From contig NC_090613.1 of assembly GCF_004359215.1 (NCBI RefSeq), positions 6,932,304-6,967,330 on the forward strand: a stretch of DNA of 35,027 nt, written 5' to 3'. Under the pieces are notes generated by a model, which saw only the letters and a list, made by a program, of their open reading frames with translations, was not told the DNA's origin and did not search any database. Position 1 is the first letter of the stretch, and each line of letters starts with the position of its first letter. A program made the position numbers and the translations under genes. Shown in pieces: positions 1 through 9,680 of this stretch. The DNA comes from Bremia lactucae (Eukaryota > Oomycota > Peronosporomycetes > Peronosporales > Peronosporaceae).

Positions 1-21
1 CTGTACGAAACGGACCACTGC

Positions 22-420
22 TTATCTAGCCAACAGGAAAACACCTGCTGACTTGGTTTTGTTTCTACTTTCAGTGCGACCGGATCGCACTGCAAATATA
101 TCAATCTCTTCACTATTGAGAGTATTATTGTTCTCAATAATGGTATTGTATTCGATGTTGAGTCTTGCAACATCGTTGTCAAGGTTAGTAGTTGCATTAT
201 TGTTATTACTGAGTTTGTCCGCCTGAATGTTAATTAAATCAACATTGGTATCCTTTGCATTGACCTTAGTGCTAATACTTGATGAGCAAGAGCTAGAAGG
301 TTCTTTGTTTGAGCGAGTCACTCTCCCCTTTGAACAAGAATCACTCTCAAACAAGGTGGGGGTATACGTGGGCGGTGTAAGCCATTCACGAAAAATGGTG
401 TATGCTTTGTAAAAGCATGC
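22..420 (-). pseudogene. Pol region after the integrase core, with Asn/Ser-rich insert
   Basis: An open stretch (22-354) follows the integrase core in the same element. It contains a serine run and an asparagine-rich segment with many acidic residues, then a basic segment leading to FLLARQ near 22-40. In related oomycete gypsy elements an acidic, low-complexity linker joins the integrase core to the region that precedes the C-terminal integrase domain, which fits this position (family knowledge from memory, not checked). No chromodomain is visible before the window edge. The frame just before it is disrupted. Confidence 0.6.
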
Positions 421-1052
421 ACTGACTTGTTGACGGCAAATTCTACCATCAGCAAGAACTCACTCCAACTCTTAATAGAGTGGACGTATCCGTGCAGTAT
501 CTCTTCGATAATATGGTTTGCACTTTCCGTCTAGCCAAATGTTTCAGGATGATCAGAAAGAGACATTCTAACTGTGTTCCAAGTGATTCGAACACAGTTT
601 GCCAAAATTCCGCCGTGAATTTAGGGTCTCGATCTGAGACCAATTGTCGGGGTAACCCGTGGAGTTGAGATGTCGTGTTAACACAGCCACGAGCACAGCC
701 TTTGGCTGTGATCGACTCCTATACTGCAGCAAGATATACCATTTTGCTGAAACGATCAACAAAATCAAGAATACCATTATTCGTGTGTTTGTCGTCAGAA
801 AATTCGAAGCCGAAGTCCATAGATACGGACTACCAACACTCTGCCGGAACAGGCAGAGGTTTGTGACGGAGCACGGGATGAAGCACAGGGCTTCACCCGT
901 TGAAAAACTTCGCAAGCACGTATGTATTTGCGGACGAACTCAAACTGGCATGGGCAGTACAAGTCGCGACTTATCGTGAGATAGGCCTTCTCACGTCCAC
1001 GATGACCACTTATTTGTGCATCGTGGCACTCATACATGATTCGTAAAAGCAA
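400..1052 (-). pseudogene. Ty3/gypsy integrase fragments (zinc-binding and core)
   Basis: The N-terminal HHCC zinc-binding module is read between about 1052 and 870: ECHDAQISGHRG supplies the two histidines and CEVF marks the cysteine pair, with the second cysteine replaced by Phe. The core motif SDRDPKFTAEFW lies near 600-643 and carries the second catalytic aspartate of the DDE triad. Stops and frame changes separate the pieces, so no functional integrase can be made. It continues the same element as the RNase H at 1390-1900. Confidence 0.85.
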
Positions 1053-1389
1053 TCATTATGGGTGGGGATGACGACACGAGGTGTGTCGCCAGCAATGGCT
1101 TTGTAATATAGTAACCTATTGCGTGTTGTGTATCGATCTGTTGAGGATTTATACAATTTCGACAATCGCTTTAAGGTTTGTTGGGATGTATTTTTAAGGT
1201 AATCCATCAAATTGTAAGAGTCTTATCTCCTTGACAAGCTCTTCTAACGTCATGGAGTAATGTTAACGACGAACAGGTTTTGTTGCAACAGTGGTCATAT
1301 GTTCATTGTTGATTTACGCAGCTGGCTCAAAATTGGGCCGGAGCGAAAGGGCATCCGCGACGACGTTAATTCGTCCTGGTTTAGACTCC

Positions 1390-1900
1390 ACGGAGAAGTT
1401 ATACTCCGCGAAGAAAGACGACCATCTCGCCATTCTTTGCGAGGATGTGTAGACTGTTTACGGCCGTGTGTGTCGACGCATGGTCCATATATACAACGAA
1501 CGGTCTATCTCTCAAAGAGATAGACCCTAACCTTAGCCAGTGCATATTCAATTGTAAAAAGTTCCTTGTCATGCACTGGATATATGCGTTTAGCTGGTTG
1601 AAGCTAACGCGATTGATAACAGACGACGCGCTCTGCGCCGACTGTGTCATATTGCATTAACGCACGGCCGATTGCAAAATTGCTAGCGTCACAGACCACA
1701 TGAAAAGGTCGGTCTTGGTCCGCAATCGCCAGAATCGACGATTGCATCAAGATTTGCTTGATAGCCTCAAAGGAACGCTAACAATCAGCGTTCCATGACA
1801 TCTTTACATATTTCTTCAATAAAGAAGAAATATGTACAAATATTTTTGCGTGAGTACTTGTGCAGGTACGCCGCTAAGCCGAGGAACTTTCCAAGTCCCT
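1390..1900 (-). pseudogene. Ty3/gypsy RNase H fragment
   Basis: The minus-strand reading contains RPFVVYMDHAS at about 1485-1510. This is the conserved third strand and active-site aspartate region of retroelement RNase H (normally V-Y-T-D-H). Upstream, fragments containing QLNAY and NFL match the segment around the second active-site residue, but frames shift. The reading then runs toward the zinc-binding integrase module, as expected in Ty3/gypsy Pol. Confidence 0.75.
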
Positions 1901-2049
1901 TTATATCGACTGGCACAGGCTAATCAGTGATCGCCTTGATCTTTTCTGGATCCGGGCGTACACCGTGTGTACCTACGATGCACCCAAGAAGGGGTATTCT
2001 GCTTGCTGCGATTTACATTTCCTAAGATTTGCATACAAGTTGTGCTTGC

Positions 2050-2760
2050 GCAAAAGTGATTAAACTTTCAGACGTGGGTACGATCTACTTCAACATCCGA
2101 CTTTCCATTCATGGCTCTGCTATGGACGAAGACGTCATTAAAATAGCTTGGTGCAAAATCCCGCACCGATGTCAACAGATTGGTTACACATCTGTTAAAT
2201 GTCGCAGGGGCATTACTAAGTCCCTGTGGCATGACTAGCCACTCCCAAAGCATACCACTTGGGATGCTTACTGCTGTGAACGGAATATCCTGTTAATGCC
2301 TAATGATCAGATAGAATCCATCCCTCATACCCATTGCCGAAAAGATAGTACTCTTTGACATAGCATCGATAATTTTGTTTTTTCGTGGTGTGTTTGAGCC
2401 GTTATCGTTGCAGCGTTTAATTTATTGAATGCATGCACAATCCGCCATCATCCTGTTGCTTTTTGCACACAGATAGTCGGAGAGATATGTGGTGAAGTTG
2501 GATCCCTCACATGGCTCGCTGCTAAGCGATCGGCTAAGAATTCGTCGATCGCTAATACTTGTTCACGAGGCAATAGCCATTGCTTCATGACACAGTATTT
2601 CGAACTTGGGTTTAGGTCGGTTTTGTGTCGAGTGTCTTTGTCCCTAAGCAAGTCGCCCTGTACTGATTCAGGGAAGACATCCTTAATTCTATCAAATACT
2701 TATAATAAGGACTCGTCTTTAAAGGGTCCCAGGATTAGGACGTAAACGTTCAATCCGAGT
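2050..2760 (-). pseudogene. Ty3/gypsy reverse transcriptase, catalytic motif mutated
   Basis: The N-terminal part (2448-2651) has DLNPSSKYCVMKQWLLPRE, a block typical of the RT start in this group. The later part (2068-2253) has MLWEWLVMPQGLSNAPATFN, the conserved G-L-x-N-A-P-x-x-F motif. The catalytic box that should read Y-F-D-D reads YFND (minus strand, near 2130-2145). This is an Asp-to-Asn change explained by one G-to-A transition. Between the blocks the reading frame is broken. The RT is therefore inactive. Confidence 0.88.
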
Positions 2761-3300
2761 CTTCTCATCGAGAACACTTTCGTTTATCGATGAGCTGCTC
2801 AGAACCCGTTCGCTCTCAGTAAATACTTTTGCCGACCGAATATCGACCGCTTAGTTGTCATCTGTGACAAGTACGCAGATCTGCTTGACTTTGCCAGTAC
2901 GCATATCACGCAAGAACCGTTTCGGTTCTAGCGTTGGCAAATTATTATCTCCGAAGTTGACTTCGGAGGTGCTACTAGATCAAGTGAATAAGTGCCTTCA
3001 CTTGATCCATTGTTTATAAGACATTTATTGTCTCAGTTTCCTTTTTGAGACTTATTTCCAAAGGTACCTGGGAAACTTTGAGCACAGGTTTCCGAGGAAT
3101 TCTTCCCACATAAATTATTTGGGAAGTGTTCTCCCCAACTGCCTCTAGCTGTGATTGCGGAAACACAGATAGATCCTCTGCGATCGACTCTCCAGTCCAT
3201 TTAGGACTTTCGCACTGTCTCTTGTAGACGAGCGTTTTAAAATTTCTTGGATGTTGCTTTTCAAGCAAGCATCGTTGTTTCGTACCACTCAACTTACTCG
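2761..3300 (-). pseudogene. Protease-to-RT linker of the left gypsy element
   Basis: A 92-codon open stretch (3014-3292) lies between the protease and RT fragments on the minus strand. It has no recognisable domain. It is polar and lysine-rich, consistent with the poorly conserved linker of this element. It is recorded as part of the element because of position only. Confidence 0.4.
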
Positions 3301-3862
3301 AGTTGTCGGACCTCGGCGCTGCCTAGGCTTGTGCACAGCTGTCGGTAACTATCTCCACGTCACGCTGGTGGACCTTTGATGCTACCTGTGCTTGAACACA
3401 GCCGTCGGGATTAAACGTCATAGTGTGTAGGCTATTGACAATGAGGCATTGTGCGGTCATGCTAACAACCGATCCACAAGTGAGGCCATCGCCCTCACTC
3501 TAACGACATCCACACGCTCGTGGACGCTCCGAGGCGTTCATTAGTTGGCCATGTGATGAACAAGAGACAGGCATCGTCACGCTTGATGCTGCCAATTTAT
3601 ACATGGCTCGTACTTTCTGAGCTATGGTAATCCAAAGATGACAATAAATTTGTCATCCAACTCTAGTACAAAAAATCATCATCGTACAGTTTTCTTACCC
3701 TTTGACGTGTATACTGGATACCAATTACACGATTTTTACTGTTACAAATGCGCCTGTTGCTAGGCGGGATATCGCGCTCAATAGATTTAAGTCTGCGATC
3801 TTCTAACGATTGGCGTCAAAAATAAATTATCCGACGCCTCACAATCGACTAGGGACTTGAGT
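3301..3862 (-). pseudogene. Gypsy protease, C-terminal half (and degraded sequence after it)
   Basis: The minus-strand reading from 3857 to about 3788 gives SLVDCEASDNLF. In retroelement aspartic proteases of this lineage the active site is D-C/S/T-G-A-S, so the glycine appears to be Glu here. The N-terminal strand of the same domain is found on the other side of the inserted LTR, at 4319-4410. The remainder down to 3301 holds many stops and nothing else that I recognise. Confidence 0.65.
3858..3862. repeat. Target-site duplication (left copy) of solo LTR
   Basis: The bases TGAGT directly precede the LTR at 3863 and recur at 4319-4323 directly after it. Five bases is the usual target duplication of Ty3/gypsy integrases. 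Confidence 0.85.
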
Positions 3863-4318
3863 TGTAACGAAGCACTACGACTTGTACTGTTTCAGTACAA
3901 GTCCACTTCACACTGCTTCAGTTGCGAGTGGTGCCTTCGTTATTTCACGTACACTAGAACGTGCAGAGGAAGACTTCTCTTAAGGCAACTAGCTTTAAAA
4001 AGGTTAAAATTAAAACTGTATTAAATATAATTAAGTGTCTCTTGTTCCATCTTTGTAAATGCTTACTTAATTACAATTCAATACTAAACATGTAAATGAA
4101 TTTTTTTCTCTATCTTCTCTGTAACTCTCTCTTTGATTACTCCTACAGCTGATTACTCTGCGAAATAAATAGGTATAATGGTCTATACCTATTTATGGAT
4201 AAGAGTGTTGAATATTACTATATAAAGTAATATCCTGCAAATATTATCTACCTTTTAGATAATATATTGTTTAACAATTTTTTAGTGTTAATTTTGTGTA
4301 ACGATACACCCCGTTACA
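3863..4318 (-). mobile_element. Solo LTR of a Ty3/gypsy element inserted in the protease
   Basis: This 456-bp unit begins TGTAACG and ends CGTTACA, giving 7-bp inverted termini, and is flanked by a perfect TGAGT duplication. No internal region is present, so it is a solo LTR left by LTR-LTR recombination. It resembles the LTR relic at 5838-6239 read in the opposite orientation: both share an AT-rich hairpin (around 4245-4266 and 5879-5903) and a block containing CACGTACACTAG. The termini are symmetrical, so strand is uncertain; minus is preferred because reading that way the start TGTAACGGGGTG resembles the 5' end of the LTR at 34014. Confidence 0.88.
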
Positions 4319-4323
4319 TGAGT
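4319..4323. repeat. Target-site duplication (right copy) of solo LTR
   Basis: TGAGT, identical to 3858-3862. Removing the LTR and one copy rejoins the two halves of the protease reading on the minus strand. Confidence 0.85.
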
Positions 4324-5545
4324 GGCAACTTATTTGACACTTTTGCTTTCATGGTGATGAGGTTGAACTCATCCTTGGGCAGTTTCACACAATGTTTGTG
4401 TGTGAGGAGCAACATTCGTCAAAAGGCATGCAAATTCTTTTGACGTTGCTGGATCAGTACGTAAGCTTCGCGCCTACTGTGCCCGACCGTTTTTCTTACG
4501 ATCCGCCTCGCCGTTGCGATTTCGCAACAGCGTCGGATCCGCGTCCTCCGCCGTTCCTAGTGAGAAGTCCGTGGAACACTACCCTGATACGCGTAGTGGC
4601 CTGTCTTTTGACAACGATTTAATTCTTGTAGCCGTTTGTAACTTAAAGAGCGATGTTTCTCGCTCTCTATATACGAAAGATCCATAGGTTCTGAACATCC
4701 GTTTTCTTGTCGCCTCGGTGGACGATATGTACCCGAGTGGACGAAAGCCCGTTTTAGGCTGAAATTGTCCTGTTCCGCTATAGAGACCTACTGGGCGAGC
4801 GACTATAATTCGAGCCCGAACAGGTGGGTCTTAACAGGTCCGTCTGCAAGACCTTTGATAAACACAGTAACCTTGTTTGTTCATCAATTGGATGACTCAC
4901 AATACAGCTGACCAGTTATCGTGTATGTTGGGCATAAGAGCGAATGTTACGCTTGACCTCATACAATCCAAAGACTAATGGGTCGTGAAGTTTGAGCCCC
5001 AAGGCCAAAGATTTCGCACGTCCGGCCAAGTTAGACATACCAAATTTCATTTTTTTCGCATCATCAAAGATCACAAGCTGCTGTGGTATCGTCAGTTCGA
5101 CGAATCATTCTAAAAGGTAGTGCGTTGAGAGTATTCAATCTTCAAGCTATCGGATCGACGCGGATCGACGCGGAGCGACGGCCCATTAGTAGCATTTTTG
5201 CATGCTGCTGTCTCAACATTTCCAATTGTTGAGCACCCAGTTCAATCAACACATACGCCTGTTAAAAGCCTTGCTGGTGAAGCAAGGCTACTTTCTCTCG
5301 GGCCCCGTCGAGTTCGTGTTGTTCAAACTCGGCTATGGCGGCTTGCTGTTCATCTCTTCCCAGAGTGTACACCATGGCGCCGACGGCTTGTCTGCCTAAG
5401 ACTGAACTTATTCGTTCGATTGCTCTCCTATCAAGGTTACGCGAATAAGTAAGCCCTTCACGCGTGGCGTGATAGCCTTCTTGAGGGGCTGAAAAGCTTC
5501 CTCCTGTTGGATGGAACGAGCGTAGGTCGTAGAATGGACTACGAA
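4324..5545 (-). pseudogene. Ty3/gypsy Gag and N-terminal protease, broken
   Basis: On the minus strand, 5090-5000 reads KMKFGMSNLAGRAK followed by ALGLKLHD, the conserved Gag capsid motif (N-L-x-G-x-A-x-x-W, here with W lost). Around 4930-4960 SYAQHTR matches the next conserved helix. From 5500 to 5200 there is a coiled-coil-like N-terminal part (for example QQLEMLRQQHAK). Stops interrupt it in several places. At 4390-4319 the reading enters the protease N-terminal strand (LITMKAKVSNKLP). It lies immediately downstream of the primer binding site at 5546-5554, as Gag should. Confidence 0.82.
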
Positions 5546-5554
5546 GTGCTACCA
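5546..5554 (-). other. Primer binding site of left gypsy element
   Basis: On the minus strand the LTR end CGTTACA is followed by two bases and then TGGTAGCAC. The third gypsy element at the right end has the same TGGTAGCAC (34545-34553) two bases after its LTR end. The shared string at the same place in two elements supports a tRNA primer site; the tRNA is not identified. Confidence 0.7.
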
Positions 5555-5556
5555 GG

Positions 5557-5837
5557 TGTAACGGGGTACCTTTTACTAGTACTGATCAGTACTAGCTCAC
5601 CATACACTGATCACAGTGAAGGTGAGGTGCCTCGAATCTTCACGTACACAAGAGTACACAGGAAGGATTCTTGTTTGAAGCTAAGGGTCTTTAGCTTAAA
5701 GGTCTACTAAGTCTTTAGAGTAGAGATAAAGTAAAACTGTATCAATATATTTAGTTCACTACGTATCGATCTTCTATCTACTACTGAGATTATTTATTCA
5801 ATAACTAACTAAGTATGGCGCCTCCTTTCGCTACGCA
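5557..5837 (-). mobile_element. 5' LTR of left gypsy element (family A copy 1)
   Basis: The LTR begins at the high coordinate and ends CCCCGTTACA at 5557, directly before the primer site. It is clearly related along its whole length to 6444-6727 (shared blocks include TTCACGTACAC, GAAGCTAAGGGTC and GATCTTCTATCT). The outer boundary near 5827-5837 is uncertain because another LTR relic abuts it. Confidence 0.7.
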
Positions 5838-6239
5838 CAATCGTGTCTCATAAAGATAAGCGGGGTTGATAATTAATATATTATCTAAAAGGTAGATAAT
5901 ATTTGGGGAATAATACTCTACGTAGTAAAATTTGGAAACCTTATCCATTGGTAGATATAGGCCATTATATCTACTTTTCTCGCGGTCCAATCAGCGCTGG
6001 GCGCGCGCAAAGAGAGAGACAGATAAGACTTTACTACACGTTTTGTATTAGTTTATAATTAAGTTAGTTTTTTATATATAGAAACAGAATAACTTAATTA
6101 TATTAAATACAGTTTACTTTTGACCCTCTTTAAAACAAGTGTTTTAAAGAGAGTCTTCCTCTACACGCACTAGTGTACGTGAAGTGACGTGATGCACCAC
6201 TCGCACTGAAGCAGTACAAGTCGGCAGCGCCCCGTTACA
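5831..6239 (+). mobile_element. LTR relic related to the solo LTR at 3863-4318
   Basis: About 400 bp. Its right end is CGCCCCGTTACA at 6239. Read as reverse complement it follows the 3863-4318 LTR: TGTAACG, GACTTGTACTG, CAGTGCGAGTGG, CACGTACACTAG, GTATTTAATATAATTAAG and an AT-rich hairpin. TTTCG occurs both at 5826-5830 and 6240-6244 and may be its target duplication, which would place its left end at 5831, inside or next to the family A LTR. Left end and strand are tentative. Confidence 0.6.
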
Positions 6240-6443
6240 TTTCGACTTAAATTCATCAATTAATAGAGATAATGTCTTATTGCATTAATATTACCAAATT
6301 TGGTGATATTAATACTATTTAAGGCAAAAATATTAAAGAAAATAATTTTGTACTTCTTTATGCAATTCCTCTAGTAGGAAATTATATTTATTATTTCTCT
6401 TACAGTAGAAAATTGTCGACACCCGAAGACCACGCACCCTTTG
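6240..6443. other. AT-rich spacer between LTR relics
   Basis: No coding signal. It contains a 15-bp-arm near-palindrome (6284-6313, one mismatch). It may be internal debris of the element whose LTR lies at 6444-6727. Confidence 0.4.
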
Positions 6444-6727
6444 TGTAACAGGACACCTTTCACTGGAATTGATCAAAACTAGTAACCTAATACTGGTTAC
6501 AGTGTAGGCTAGGTGCCCCGAAACTTCACGTACACGAAGGTACAGAGGAAGATTTCTTATGAAGCTAAGGGTCCTTAGCTTCAAAGGTCTACTAGACTAA
6601 GGCTGTAGAATCGAGAAAAGATAAAACTGAATTAATATCTTTAGTTTCCTACGTAACGATCTTCTATCTGCTACTGAAGTTATTATACTAACAACAAACT
6701 TAGTATGACGCCTCCTTATGTAACGGA
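6444..6727 (-). mobile_element. Family A LTR, copy 2 (solo or orphan)
   Basis: Starts TGTAACAGGACACC at 6444 and follows copy 1 (5557-5837) collinearly to the shared CCTCCTT near 6717. There is no primer site or Gag next to it, so it is an orphan or solo LTR. It ends only about 85 bases before the start codon of the RING gene and could contribute promoter sequence to it (inference). Confidence 0.65.
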
Positions 6728-6811
6728 GTGTACCAATCCATAAGTATTATATCGAACAAGACATCGCTTCAAGATCATATTTAGGTGCATACCGGTTTTC
6801 AATTACTAAAA

Positions 6812-7521
6812 ATGTCGGACGAGCTACTTCCATGTCTGGTATGCGACGAACCTTTGCCTGCTGATCCGATGGCTCGGTGCCTTACCGACTGCTCGCACGA
6901 GTTTTGCCTTTCATGCTTGTGCCGTGACTTAGCATTGAATAAGAATCGTTGCCCGGGTTGTGACGCCCAAGTGAAACAAGTCACGCAGTTGGTGTCACCA
7001 AAGCAAAATACCCCCAAACCTGCGTTTGTTCGCTTCTGCAACGCTGTGTATACCCTTAACGTTTTGATATGGGCCGTGGACAATCCAACTATAATCTTAG
7101 CTGCACTTTTTGATTTGTACGTGCTCTTGCAGAAGCATTTCGTGGCTCTGTCACTGACTTGACTTGGTCTAGAGATCATGCGAAACTCATTCACCAAGGA
7201 AAAGTGTTGAAAAAGGGCGATGTTTGGCCCGGATCGGTCGTGCAGCTCGTTGGGACTCGAAAAGGAATACTTCAGGAAGCAGCAGCTAGAGATCTCGTTT
7301 ATTCCTTTTGTCACGATTGGTTGCAACGAGCCAAGCAGGTGTTGTGCAGTCCATTAAGTATCATCTTCGACTTTTTTCGGTCTCTCTTTGGGAATGTACC
7401 AGAGCAACAACGTCGAGGTGAGAGAGGATACGCACCACTGCCGACAAGAAATGCAATTTCTACTTCTATTTTCCGTGAACCTGGTCGAGTAGCAAGTCCA
7501 GAACACATCAATTTGCTTTAA
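6812..7521 (+). CDS. RING-finger protein with ubiquitin-like domain (frame broken or cryptic intron)
   Basis: The first frame (6812-7162) starts MSDELLP at an ATG in an A-rich context; an in-frame ATG at 6785 is possible but less likely. It encodes a C3HC4 RING: C8, C11, C27, H29, C32, C35, C47, C50, with CPGC closing it. A second frame (about 7166-7521) begins with a ubiquitin-like segment, KLIHQGKVLKKGD followed by GSVVQLVG, typical of Ubl strands. The fold must start in the first frame (VRFCNAVYTLNV then a helix ILAALFDL), so the two frames form one protein. They are joined either by a short intron (for example GT at about 7110 to AG near 7170, roughly 50 nt) or by a frameshift. The role would be an E3 ubiquitin ligase; the substrate is unknown. 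The gene sits between LTR debris and a dead HECT gene. Confidence 0.75.
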
Positions 7522-7689
7522 ATGCAACTAATTACGGAATGCTCGATTCGTTTTTTCCTAATTAAACCCTCACATGCGTTAGTAGCCCTGCCAAGCTCGA
7601 GTGCAGCAACAATTTTCCATCAAAAGTTCTTTTGTTGGATTAGCGTGAAGTATTAAGCGACATTCGCTAGAAACATACAAACACGTAAG

Positions 7690-9400
7690 TACAATAACAA
7701 GCTATGCCGACGAAGTCAACTAAGTGCCTCTATGCTCAACTTACTACATGTTGCCATTGGGCAAAAGCTTGACTTCATCAGTGGGTCCACATCATTATAC
7801 CAATGCGCAGTGTCCTTGCATCCAAACTGCAGATAATGATATCGTGCCAAATCGAATTCTCAAAACAAAACCGCACTCATAGAGCGACATTTCGAGTCAG
7901 ACCCCAAAATAGGAGGTTTGGACGATCCCGACCAAAATTCCAATAATTTAGCACGACTTTCTTGATCAAAGCTCTCAACAACTTCCCAAAAGCGCTGTAG
8001 TTCTTAGGGGCTTAGAGTTTCAGATCTGAGCGCCAGATCGTGTTAGTAAAGCCGTCCTGTATTTTTTGTAATAAACTAGCTCGTTGCCAATGAAAAATTG
8101 CACTTAAACAGGACAAATTGTGTCTTGCTAGCATTTGTCAATTGTACGTGGCCCGTTCCTTCCAAAAGCTCCATATCCATACTCTTTTTTTATGAAATCT
8201 TCCAAAAAGCATCTTCAGCCGTCTCTATGCCTTCTCTATCAATGTAGCTTTTGCTTTTGCGACATCAACAATCTCTGCCTCGAGTGTGTACTCAACGCGC
8301 AAATCTTCTGGTCCACATCAAAGTCGTGCTCCAATACCAGTTGATGATTTTTTTCATTTCTTCACTGTATTCACAGTAGTCTTCCCACTTTAACGAATTG
8401 TCTCGCAACATAAACTTCCAGAAACCAACGGAATATCAGCGCCAAGACTTTGATGATTGCAAATCGCTAAGCCGAATAAACGACCAACGGCGAGATAGAC
8501 TTGCTGTAAATGCACTGATTTTTGCCACATCCTCGATTAAATCCATTCGAGATAAAGTTCAGGTCTTTTCATGGCGATTCGCCTCAAAAACTTGCTTGCT
8601 AACAAATACTGATCATGGTACAATGTCGATTACTCCACGCTTCTGCGTGTCGACAATTTTCAACAAAATAATGGAAAGAGCACATTAAAGTTTGGCACCC
8701 TTGGCTCCGTTGAGGTTCAAGCTCTTTGATCAATTTTTCGTCTGGCACATCTCGTGACCGAGCACTTTGTAGCCATTGCGCTCCAGTCTTGACAACGTGC
8801 GGCAATACTGGAGATACATGTATCTGTGAGGTTTCAACTGGCCCTGGAGGATAAAAGCAGCGTTAAACACTCTTAAGAAATCACGCGTGACGCCAACGCC
8901 AACACCAGGTCCATGCGCTAATGAAATTTCCATTTCAGCTTATAAGTCATTCTGTAAGGTACTGTGAAGCTGTTGCAGTATAATGTCAAGCTGGTTATTC
9001 TCCGACGTTCGGCTGATTGACACATGAATTGATCCAAGGTGCTCCTCAGCCAGCATGGCCAAATAGTGCACTTTGTGCTCCAACCGAACAAGATTTGGAA
9101 TACACGACAAGGCATGCAAGTCCATACCCAACACCTTGAGGTCCGATCGAATTAACAAATCCACACTTTGTGCTAAAGGAATGATTTTTTTTCAAAAAAA
9201 AATGTTGGAATTGGGAAACTTGCCGCAATTGTGTGTAAAAGGTGCAGTTGCTCAGCAAAAGTGGACTTGAAAAGCTTCTTCGAAGCTTCGCGCTTGACAT
9301 AGCGATAAATGGTCTGCAGTAACAGCATAGTGCTTTTAAAATCACGTAATAATGAGATCGGGAATTACGATCTCCAACGTACCGCAACCAGCTTCGTCCG
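7690..9400 (-). pseudogene. Decayed HECT-type E3 ubiquitin ligase
   Basis: Minus-strand pieces line up with the HECT domain in order. About 9300-9200 and 9164-8940 give a pre-HECT region (for example NLVRLEHKVHYLAMLAEEHL). 8933-8870 gives the N-lobe start (GPGVGVGVTRDFLRVF). About 8530-8400 gives FGLAICNHQSLGADIP and WKFMLRDNSLKWEDY, matching the vGRLmGlal...LPF and fyk.lLg....l.DL region. 8000-7935 gives the C-lobe block FWEVVESFDQESRAKLLEF. 7775-7725 gives SSFCPMATCSKLSIEA, around the catalytic cysteine (family L-P-x-A-x-T-C-F-x-x-L). Each piece is in a different frame, with stops between. Some breaks could be introns, but several fall inside conserved blocks, so I call it a pseudogene. Confidence 0.75.
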
Positions 9401-9680
9401 AGTAGTGAAGGAGAAGCGAAAAGCGCTTAAAACATAATCCAAGCTATTTCGTGAAGAAGTCAATAGATGCTACAACTGCTTGATTGGTAAAATCGAAAGC
9501 CGAAAACTTGTAGCAGTCCCTAATGCCACCATCACAAATAATGCGAGCTTAAGGTGTAAAGAACTTAAAAGGAGCTCAAAAAGCGAAGTGGCCTATATAA
9601 AGTATGTTAAGCATAACAAAATAGATAATATACAATGAAAATTAATTTAGTATTGATCTGCCTGTAATTGCTGACCAAAA

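Larger units (their letters stand above)
1..5556 (-). mobile_element. Degenerate Ty3/gypsy retrotransposon, internal region (runs off the left edge)
   Basis: Read on the minus strand from 5556 down to 1, fragments appear in the usual Ty3/gypsy order: Gag, protease, reverse transcriptase, RNase H, integrase. All are broken by stops and frameshifts. The 5' end is set by a tRNA primer-binding-like site (TGGTAGCAC) just inside an LTR boundary at 5557. The 3' part of the element and its 3' LTR lie outside the window. A foreign solo LTR (3863-4318) sits inside the protease. The RT motif has lost an aspartate. What is seen is domain order and motifs; that it is long dead is an inference from the density of lesions. 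Confidence 0.9.

Noticed and set aside
6284..6313. Palindrome containing TAATATTAC, the nonanucleotide of geminivirus/CRESS-virus origins
   Set aside because: The string lies in the stem, not the loop, of an AT-rich hairpin; no Rep-like coding is nearby. Chance in an AT-rich LTR debris zone.
6799..7326. 175-codon minus-strand ORF
   Set aside because: Antisense shadow of the RING-Ubl gene, whose zinc ligands are on the plus strand.
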